The translations under genes and the position numbers were made by a program. The notes beneath the pieces were generated by a model, which saw nothing but the letters and a program-made list of their open reading frames with translations, was not told the DNA's origin and ran no database searches. Below, piece by piece: positions 39,723-46,722 of a stretch of 64,000 nt of DNA (within the stretch, counting starts at the first letter, position 1; each line of letters starts with the position of its first letter). This DNA is from Chromera velia (taxonomy: Eukaryota; Sar; Chromeraceae): NCBI GenBank assembly GCA_018398765.1, contig JAHBMJ010001229.1, positions 51,503 through 115,502 on the forward strand, written 5' to 3'.

Positions 39723-40136
39723 AGTCCGCATCAGGACCAGTCAGCCAGAACAGCTCTGGGAAAGCCTAACTGCACTGTCAGCAAACATCGCACTGAAAGA
39801 ACTGCTTCAAAGAAGAAAACGAAAAGAGACCCCCCGCACCATCCCACCGAAGCCAGCGACTCCAGTTGTCACGGAACCGCCTTTCCCTGCCGTCTCGTAG
39901 ACTGCTACTGCATGCTTTTGCCCAACAGAGACGTCCACAATGCGGAGGTCAAGTCGCTCTCGAGAAACCTCTATGAAGGAAGGCTGTCTCCGAACGCGTG
40001 AGCACTCGGAGTCTGTAAGGAAGTGCTCTCTCCTCAACAGCACGGAGTGCCCCCAACCTGCCAACTCACTCTCTCCAGACAATACTGCAAAACTGGCCTC
40101 TGCTCCGGCTGCAATCCTGAAGTTGCTCGAGGTCAT
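10117..40136 (-). CDS. Giant RCC1-repeat / RasGAP (IQGAP-like) fusion protein, about 65-70 exons
   Basis: One minus-strand gene is read from Met 40136 (MTSSNFRIAAGAEASF) to the stop at 10119-10117. Exons are 11-288 bases, introns mostly 150-900. I found splice sites by eye and tested phase from exon to exon. For example, exons 27302-23445 join without a break, and so do 13671-10117. The N-terminal half is an RCC1 beta-propeller array. It is followed by helices, a RasGAP-like domain and an IQGAP-like C-terminus. RCC1 propellers bind partners such as small GTPases or chromatin, and RasGAP/IQGAP domains bind Ras/Rho-type GTPases, so a GTPase scaffold or regulator is likely. Phase gaps remain near 38.8, 30.5, 20-21, 19, 16.5 and 13.7-14.8 kb, where exons are missing or their ends uncertain. 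If two genes exist, the split is not where I can see it: the exon at 24958-25083 carries both an RCC1 unit and the start of the helical part. Confidence 0.75.
13072..13129. repeat. (TC)n-(AC)n intronic microsatellite
   Basis: Compound dinucleotide repeat in the intron next to exon 13238-13181 of the giant gene. Confidence 0.9.
16291..16362. repeat. (GACT)n array beginning at a 5' splice site
   Basis: On the minus strand the array reads GTCAGTCAGTC and starts exactly at the donor of exon 16481-16360, whose last codon bases are …GGA GA. The first repeat unit is therefore also the splice donor GTCAGT. Confidence 0.85.
24357..24465. repeat. (GACT)n array beginning at a 5' splice site
   Basis: About 100 bases of imperfect GACT units. 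On the minus strand they read GTCAGTCAGTC directly after the 20-base exon 24483-24464 (…ATC CTG CGA), so the donor is the first repeat unit. Confidence 0.9.
25993..26067. repeat. (TTTC)n/(TTCC)n microsatellite
   Basis: Compound tetranucleotide array in an intron of the giant gene. Confidence 0.9.
28051..28153. repeat. (GTCA)n/(GTCC)n microsatellite
   Basis: Imperfect tetranucleotide array in an intron of the giant gene, with a GTCC/ATCC core flanked by GTCA units. Confidence 0.9.
33288..33351. repeat. (GATA)n-(GA)n intronic microsatellite
   Basis: Compound array just 3' (minus strand) of exon 33482-33366. Confidence 0.9.
39343..39728. repeat. 390-base (GTCA)n array
   Basis: The longest tetranucleotide array of the window, with GTCG, GCCA and GACA variants, lies in the first intron of the giant gene. 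It makes an artefactual plus-strand frame of repeating Val-Ser-Gln-Ser. Confidence 0.95.
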
Positions 40137-40890
40137 TTTCTTTTCTCAACGTCGCAAAAGACCAAATTTCGAATTCGCTTTGTTCTCTTACCGTGTCTGT
40201 TGACTTCCCAGCTGCTTACTCCTCCTCGCCCACCTACAGAGACAAGGCAGACGTGGTCTAGCAAACAATCATACCAGTGCTGAGTTCTGTGACTCAAGAC
40301 GACAGGTTGCGCTGTTTGATCAATTGAGTTAGATCAGGTGAAGTGACAGTGCGAGGTTTGTTCACAGGCCGAGGAAGGTGACTTGGTGGAATATATATCA
40401 CTCCATGAGTACGGACAGAAGATGTTTCTGCAGACACACACGTATATATATGTACCAGTAAAGTGAATTGCATGATTCAGTCAAAGAACCTGCATGTATA
40501 TATATACATAAAAAAAAAAAATTGCTTTCAATAATATCGTTGTTAAAATCCAACAAATATATACAGAACCGAACAACACATCGTGCCCACTGTCTGACAC
40601 AGTGTTGCAGATCGAGTGTTGCATGCACTGTCACTTCAGCTGGAACGCAACATGCACCTACAGAACAACACATGGCAACACAAAACAACACAGAGCAACA
40701 CCTGCAAGACGCGATACCGTTACATGCACGAAGCGCTGAAGCCGCGCGGATTTTGCTGCTTTAATTGCATTGTGTTATTAATATATTGATCTTGTGATGC
40801 CGACTCCTTTTGAACGGTTTGTTCTTGATCATGAGTGAAACAGAGGGAAACCTCACCCCACCCTTCTTTCAAGTTTGAGGGAAACAGCTC
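40137..40890. other. Divergent intergenic region
   Basis: About 750 bases separate the start of the minus-strand giant gene from the plus-strand PD-(D/E)xK gene. It is AT-rich around 40380-40560 with short TATATA runs (40389, 40442, 40497) and poly-A. A shared promoter region is plausible, but no specific element can be named. Confidence 0.4.
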
Positions 40891-42606
40891 ATGCTTAAAT
40901 GCTTTTTTGACGAGGTGGTTTTTCAATTGGGCGACAACTATATACTGCACCACATACTTTTCTACATGTACATGTACAGGTGTGGCAGTTTTCCAGCGTT
41001 GCGCCTTCATTGGGCTTCGCCGTGGAGTTGCGTGTTGATGTCATCGAGATTCCATGCCAGGCATTCAAAAAGCTGGCCACTTCTTGCGTTTTCCTCCATG
41101 ATGTGTGAAAGAAACATAAAGAGCCGAATGATGTCTTCTGAGACGTCTGCAACAGTTGGCAGCGTCGTAAGATTTGCTGGAAAGAGGATTTGCGGTGAGG
41201 GAAGGCAGAGCCTACCCCATCTCAGATCTTTTACCGCCTTTCGTAGAGAGAGCACGATCTTCCCCATGGCCAGCATGGCTCCTGTGTTTGGCTCTCTTGG
41301 GCTGACTACACAGAGAGACCTCTTTCGTTTCGAGGCTCAGGCAGCTTGCAGACGTTCTTATTCATCGACCCCAGACTCGGCAAAGCCGAATAGCGATCCT
41401 CCGAACGCCGTAAAACTGGATAAAAGGAGAAAGACGCGTAGAATGTCGACCATGACTGCATCACAGAAAGCTGGGATGGAAATTCAAGCAAAACTGCTCA
41501 TCTCGGAAGCGATCAAAGAGTCAGAGGGTTTTCGCGGTTTCGAGGTGGCCTCCTTGCCTGACTCTGCAAAGGCCGACATGGCCATTCGGCCGCTTGGCTC
41601 CAAGAGAGATCTATGGTTGGCCGTCCAGGTAAAGTCTACAGCCTGTGAATGGGTAAAAGGCAACAGCAAGTCTCGAACATTCAGCCGTCTGAACAGGGGG
41701 TATGGTGGCATGGTTGTCGTTTGCATTTTTCTTGGGACTGACTGTGCTTCTATGTCCGACAAGAAAAGAGAAGCGTCTACTCGTTTCCAGGCGAACAGTT
41801 CCAGAGTGTGGAGCTTCCCAGGATCCTTCCCATTTCCCAAGAGTGGTGGCGTTGCGATCACTCCTGGTGGGAAGTATGATGGGGAGGAGTTTCGGTGTAG
41901 CTGGAAGAGGAGTGAGGGAGAGGGCACGTTTTTGGGATACAAACTTCTTTCGTACTACGAGGAGGCAGAGAGGTTAGGGTCACTGACAGAAAAGGGGGTT
42001 CACCTCTGGACTCTCCGAGAGCTAGAGGAGCAGATTCCAAAAGCGAGGGAGACAGAAAGGAAGACTTTACGATGGCTGCAGCCCCTGTTTGATGTTGCAG
42101 GCCTTCGAACGTTTGAGCCTGAAGACCCGACGGGCCCCTGTGACATTATTTTGTATTCGTCTTCTGGCAGCCGACCCTCAGGACTCAGACTCCAGCTCAA
42201 AACTGCTTATTGGTTTGGGTCCAGGCCTCAGGGTCCGATGGCTCAGGTTAACAGCTATCGTAGACTTGCCGGTTTTCACTCCCCATATCATATCAATGAA
42301 ATTGACTTTTTTCTGGTGGGCCCCCCTCATCCACACAGTACGGCAGAAGATGAGTGGATTCCTGACTATTTTTACCTGTTTTCCAGTGCTGATTTTGTAA
42401 AACTTGGGATCGGCAAGTCTGAAATTCACTCTTCCAAAGGCAAATTGGGTTTCAAGCTTGATTTCTCCAGAGCTTCCTATCCATTTTGTGACAGAACACC
42501 TCTTTTGAAAACTGCTGAGCGGCTTCCTTGGAGGTACGATATGACTTGCCCGTCTTCTCTAAATGATGCGGCCTTGTACTTGCACAGTGTATTGGAGCCG
42601 CTGTAA
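40891..42606 (+). CDS. Intronless protein with two PD-(D/E)xK-like nuclease modules
   Basis: A single open frame of 571 residues ends at TAA 42604-42606. Module 1 (about residues 195-250) has a helix (MEIQAKLLISEAIKESEGF), then ADMAIRPL and WLAVQVKST. Module 2 (about residues 405-440) has PCDIILYSSS and GLRLQLKTAYW. Each gives Asp, a beta strand, then Q-x-K, the Gln variant of the PD-(D/E)xK active site. I infer a restriction-endonuclease-like fold, and the function (nuclease or dead derivative) is unknown. The first ~190 residues lack domain features, so the start may be downstream, for example the Met at 41442 (MSTMTASQKAGMEIQ). Lack of introns in a neighbourhood of very intron-rich genes suggests recent arrival by retroposition, transfer or as part of a mobile element. 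Confidence 0.7.
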   Translation: MLKCFFDEVVFQLGDNYILHHILFYMYMYRCGSFPALRLHWASPWSCVLMSSRFHARHSKSWPLLAFSSMMCERNIKSRMMSSETSATVGSVVRFAGKRICGEGRQSLPHLRSFTAFRRESTIFPMASMAPVFGSLGLTTQRDLFRFEAQAACRRSYSSTPDSAKPNSDPPNAVKLDKRRKTRRMSTMTASQKAGMEIQAKLLISEAIKESEGFRGFEVASLPDSAKADMAIRPLGSKRDLWLAVQVKSTACEWVKGNSKSRTFSRLNRGYGGMVVVCIFLGTDCASMSDKKREASTRFQANSSRVWSFPGSFPFPKSGGVAITPGGKYDGEEFRCSWKRSEGEGTFLGYKLLSYYEEAERLGSLTEKGVHLWTLRELEEQIPKARETERKTLRWLQPLFDVAGLRTFEPEDPTGPCDIILYSSSGSRPSGLRLQLKTAYWFGSRPQGPMAQVNSYRRLAGFHSPYHINEIDFFLVGPPHPHSTAEDEWIPDYFYLFSSADFVKLGIGKSEIHSSKGKLGFKLDFSRASYPFCDRTPLLKTAERLPWRYDMTCPSSLNDAALYLHSVLEPL

Positions 42607-43079
42607 GCTGGAGTTTGAAACTAGCTCAAAGAAACTACCCAATTAAGAAAGTGCAGGGTCTGGGGGGGGGGGGCTGCCGGGCCAGGACGTCAAAAAGAAA
42701 CTCTGAGCATCAATGCTGCATCATTGTGAATTCGTGTTCCAGTAAGTTATCTGCAGTGGATGCTGTATGCGGCACAATTAATCCTAGCCACTGTCAGGGC
42801 GGCTGTCTGGCCTAGTCCGGCCGTCAATTTAGATATATATACGGATCAAACTTATATCATATATGCCCGATAAAAGTTTGTAAAAAATTGAAATATTATA
42901 AAATAACGTGAAACAACACTTGTATATGAATGAATTGGTTAATTAAGAAATAAGTTGAGTGTGCTGATAGACTGAAGCTCCCAGTACTAGTGAATCTCCA
43001 GAGTGAATCCCTATACTACTACTTTATGCGCATCCACTGGCAGACTCTAGGGCAGACTACTGCTAGTATATAGTTAATG
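42607..43079. other. Spacer after the PD-(D/E)xK gene
   Basis: GC-rich to about 42820, then AT-rich. No gene seen. Confidence 0.5.
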
Positions 43080-43466
43080 CACAGAGAAACAGGGTGGAGC
43101 CTCAGCCCGCCCCATTTAAAGTTGCTTGCGCTTGCTTGCTGGCACCGCTAGGCCGCGTGTAAGCAGCGGACGCACGCAACTTCAATGTTATACAGGCACA
43201 TCAATAAATTCAATCATGATCGAAGATTTGCCTGCGCTGGTATATGAATTCTCTGACTTCTTTGGAAGATTTCTAGGAAGCCTTTCTTCATAGACCTTTA
43301 TTTAAAGAGCTTAAAGGGAAAGCCACTGTACGTGTTTATCATACTATCACCTCAGAATTGACTGCGCTGGTAGTTACATTGAAGTTGCGTGCGTCTGCGG
43401 CCCAGCGGTGCCAGCAAGCAAGCGTAAGTACCAGGGCGGGCCGAGGCTCCACCCTGTCTCTCTGTG
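43080..43466. mobile_element. 387-bp MITE with ~100-bp terminal inverted repeats
   Basis: The left arm 43080-43190 begins CACAGAGAAACAGGGTGGAG. The right arm 43374-43466 is its reverse complement with few changes (CACAGAGAGACAGGGTGGAG read inward) and a short deletion. The ~180-base middle is AT-rich and non-coding. Long inverted ends on a short non-coding unit fit a MITE or foldback element. I could not fix the target-site duplication. Confidence 0.75.
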
Positions 43467-43926
43467 TATTCACTTATGTATAGGACAGTACGATAGGATA
43501 AAATAAGATATAGCTAAATTTATTTGAGGAAAATTAGATGTATGAATTTGTTAGTCATTTTATTTAGTGTTTATAAATTATAAGGTCAAATGTATATATG
43601 ACATTATTATTATCTGTACAAGAATTTTGAAATGCATATTAAAATATTCTTTTAAAAAATTGAATCATAATATATTTGAATTTTAATACAATAAAAAATT
43701 ATTTAAAATGATTATGAACTTATGAAGGTAATGCACTAAATATTTTTGGTATAAGCGAATATCTGTATGGTAGTAAATTATGGGGATTCCGGTGAAACGT
43801 TTGCTAGTACAGTGACCAAGTTTGATTTAATACAATTTTTTAATTTTTATTTATTTATATTTGATTTGATTTAAGATGAAAGACCACATTTAACCAAATT
43901 TAAGCTTAGATTTGAGATTAAACTTA
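43467..43926. other. AT-rich spacer
   Basis: Strongly AT-rich with no features beyond A/T runs. Confidence 0.5.
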
Positions 43927-44225
43927 GAAATGGAGTAGTAAAGTGGTAAGTGTGGCGGCTTCTTTCTTCAGAGCTCTTTATGGGAGGTTTGTGAATCTGG
44001 AGCATACGCAGAGTCTAACAGATGTTGCCTGAAGTAATCAATGAAGTCAAATAATTTTGATAGAGCTGAAATTCACGCGGTGCGGCACTGAATCAAATGC
44101 ACACACGGTGGTTAGTCGAATTCACCTGCGGCCCAGGGCACGCGCAACGGCTTGTCCCTGGCCCGCCCCGTGGCTTGGCTTTCCTGCGTGTACGCGGACG
44201 GAACGACTGACACCCTATGTCTCAA
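43927..44225 (+). mobile_element. SINE-like repeat unit, copy 1
   Basis: A ~299-base unit starting AGAAATGGAGTAG and ending ACACCCTATGTCT recurs at 45029-45324 in the same orientation with roughly 10-15% differences. Its first ~70 bases (GTAAAGTGGTAAGTG … TTCTTTCTTCAGAG … GTTTGTGAATCTGG) recall the A box, anticodon loop and B box of a tRNA. Short length, no coding capacity and a tRNA-like head suggest a SINE. The tRNA origin is tentative. Confidence 0.5.
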
Positions 44226-45028
44226 CTCCCCCCCTTGATTTCATTTCTATGCAAAGGGAGAAACGGAAGCGAAACTAAGTCAACACAGCCATTTACTCTA
44301 ACTGTCTGAGCCAATGAAGCCCTTTCTTGCTTTTCCTTATCGGCCAGTCTTGATAGCAAAGAGTAACACAAAAGGAATGCAGGGAGGCAGAGGGCTAGAC
44401 ATCATAAGAATAAGGTAGAGGGCTAGATATCACAAGATCAGTTGACTCTGGTCTGCCTCTTTAAGTCTACCTATCTCCGGTCTGCCTCTTTTATCCTGCC
44501 TGTATGATGCCTTTCAGCGCTTTACAATACTGGAATAATAAAAAGAAAGAAAGAAACCAGGCAGCGACTCATTTAGAAAAACTGAGCAAATCGGGCCATG
44601 AATGCTTCTTTATCAAAATTCGAAGAAAGGGAAGCAGAGCTTTCTGTTTTTGTTTCAGTCAGTCTGCCTGCCTGCTCAACTTTTTCTGTGGATCCTGTAT
44701 TCTCTTCCCCCTCCCTCCACTGATGCAAAAGAGGTGCAGACTCAGATGTGAATACATTCCTCTCAGAGAAAGGATTGTACCCATAGACATCGTAGATACC
44801 AGACAGACCATCAGAGTCGGGGAAGACCATATCCACATCACCCCTGCGCATGACTTCATATGTCTCCATGTCATAAGTGGTCGTTGCAAACCTCATTCTC
44901 TCCTCCTTCGGTCTTTCACTCGTCTTTTTTTTCTCATCAGAGTCCTATCTCTCCTGCTGAATCTTTAACATGGTAGTCGCTAATCGCTTCATGTCTGCAT
45001 CAGTGAGAGACCGCTGCTGGTAGCCGCA
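44226..45028. other. Segment between the two SINE-like copies
   Basis: 803 bases with frames of 107 residues (minus, 44573-44896) and 154 residues (plus, 44504-44968) that overlap each other. Neither shows a domain. If the flanking copies were LTRs of one element this would be its interior, but no gag, protease or RT motif is visible. Confidence 0.35.
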
Positions 45029-45324
45029 GAAATGGAGTAGAGTAGTGAGTGTGGCGGCTTTTTTCTTCAGAGCTCTTTATGAGAGGTCTATGAATCTGGA
45101 GCATACGCAGAGTCTAACAGATGTTGCCTGAAGTAATCAATGAAGTCAAATGATTTTGACGGAGCTGAAATTCACGTGGCTCGGCACTGAATCGAATGAG
45201 CGCGCGGCGGTTAATCGAATTCACCTGCGGCCCAGGGCGCGCGCGACGGCTTGTCCCTGGCCCGCCCCGCGGCTTGGCCTTCTTGCATGTACGTGGACTA
45301 AACGATTAACACCCTATGTCTTAA
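45029..45324 (+). mobile_element. SINE-like repeat unit, copy 2
   Basis: Second copy of the 43927-44225 unit, aligned over its whole length. The closest block is around GCATACGCAGAGTCTAACAG. Confidence 0.5.
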
Positions 45325-45725
45325 CTAACTTCATAAGGTTTTTAGTTTTTGCATGTGAACCCTTGAAGCATTTTTAATATTATAATTTCACTTCTTTTAA
45401 AGTGAAAGTTTTAGTCTTTATATGATAATAATTCTAAATCTGCATGATCTTTAAATTTTTAGCTACATGACAATAAGCTTACTATAATTGGCCTATAAGC
45501 TAGCTGCTATTAAAGATTAGATCCTTTTTAATCTCAAGATGCATATGTTCACACTTCACCTATAACTTTGTATTACTCTACATGAATTTGCAAATTCGAT
45601 TTGCTTCGATGGCAGTGTTATATTGAATTAAAAAGCTTTAAATTTTATGTTTTAAATGATTTCAGTTTGAGAATGAAAGTAACTTCGAATTTGTACTAAA
45701 CACTAAATTTTGAAAGTTGTTTTCC

Positions 45726-45801
45726 TAGTCAATTGGCCTTAGGCTAGTGGTTAAAGTATATAGTTCATAAGCGAACAGTCTCGGATTCGAGTCTTGACTA
45801 C
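45726..45801 (+). tRNA. tRNA-like sequence, probably a degenerate pseudo-tRNA or SINE head
   Basis: TAGTCAA at 45726-45732 pairs perfectly with TTGACTA at 45794-45800, as an acceptor stem would. Between them are an A-box-like GGCTAGTGGTTAAAG, a loop reading TTCATAA (CAT in anticodon position) and a B-box-like GGATTCGAGTC. The anticodon and T stems do not pair well, so it is unlikely to be a working tRNA. A related piece (AAGCGAACACGCCTCGGATT) lies near 50940-50975, pointing to a tRNA-derived repeat family. Confidence 0.35.
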
Positions 45802-46722
45802 CTCATTTTTTTTTATTCTTGCCAGAAATGGGAAAGGCCGGAAAGGGCAGTCCGTCATCTTTATTGAGACACGATGCAACTTCGATGCGACACGACGTCT
45901 GGGAAGTATCACACCCGCAAATGCGGGTTTGAACCCGTAAATGCGGGTCTGAAGAGCAAAAGAAGAAATGTATGAAAAACTCCAAGTTGCTTCAGATGAA
46001 GGCTGAAATAAAAAATCAGAAGGTACTCCGGATTATCATTTAGATTTCAGATTCAGATGGATTCAGATTGTCTTTGGACTCTAGCCTCAGACCTGAACTC
46101 TTGGAGACGGCTCTGACTACCAACACTGTTAACAGAAGTCAATCACTGATACCTACCTTCTAGTTGACCACCATCTAGCCTCTGACGTCCTGTAGCATCA
46201 CCAACCAAGCGAGTGGATCTTCTAGTCTATTCCTCTTTGACACGAAGTCGAACGAGGTCAACAGATCAGCAGTCACAGTGTGTTTATGCAGTTTTTCGAG
46301 CTGGGGCCTTAAGAGGCAAAAAATGTGTCCTTGCAAGTGCAACAATGTGCCACACTACCGATACACGAAGGACTGTCCCCAACCATGCATGCATGCAGCT
46401 CCGAGCTGTCGGTACAGCTGAAACATGCATGCATGCATGGGCTTTGATATTGCATGATATCATGAAGTTGGATCGAGGGACTTCATGCAATCTTCGGGGG
46501 ACCATGCAGTCGTCTGGAGCAGTTTGACCAGTTGGAGGGATTCTAACACACACATCCAGTCGCTGAACTCGTGCGAGAACTCGCCCTTTCCACTTCACAG
46601 TAGAGCTCCACACAGAGTCACCTGAAATATCTTTGTGCATCTAGCCTTCAGATTCAGGTCTCGCGCATAGCAGCCAGACGCGGGCCCAGCAGCTCATCGG
46701 CCCCTTTCCCTTCGGTCCAAGA
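45802..46722. other. Spacer upstream of the transporter
   Basis: Includes a local repeat of CGCAAATGCGGGT / CGTAAATGCGGGTCTGAA at 45917-45953 and several TGCATGCATGC runs at 46386-46440. No gene is supported. Confidence 0.5.

Larger units (their letters stand above)
24958..40136 (-). other. Exon group: RCC1-repeat region of the giant gene
   Basis: RCC1 hallmarks (…CG..H..AL…, …WG…G.LG…) recur about twelve times. Exons in order: 40136-~39880, 39232-39180 (NRGRLGV), 38749-38674 plus 38406-38380 plus 37774-37695 (together VSCGSSNHTLALTSTGEIYG, then GQVGVG), 37302-37263, 37011-36724 (FSWGYSGNGRLGHG), 36451-36373 (SAGERHSVAID), 35951-35938 (14 bp), 35599-35529, 35319-35267 (VSCGVSHTIAL), 34990-34935, 34638-34574, 34360-34255, 33899-33675, 33482-33366, 32723-32659 (FCWGANDRGQIGVG), 32375-32274 (IACGGQHVIAL), 32090-32058 (FSWGRGTEGQ), 31570-31527, 31278-31140, 30961-30911, 30654-30550, ~30472-30417, 29999-29948, 29681-29651, 28973-~28898 (IACGAHHSA), 27302-27267, 27148-27138 (11 bp), 26321-26255 (GQLGIG), 25710-25675, 25455-25415 (VSCGAAHSLAL), 25121-25111 (tentative), 25083-24958. 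Fourteen blades would make two propellers. Confidence 0.8.

Noticed and set aside
39319-40001. Plus-strand 240-residue frame of repeating Val-Ser-Gln-Ser
   Set aside because: It is the translation of the (GTCA)n array inside the first intron of the giant gene, with no domain outside the repeat.
43927-45324. Complete LTR retrotransposon
   Set aside because: The paired repeats are direct, but the interior has no gag, protease, RT or integrase motif and no clear TG…CA ends.
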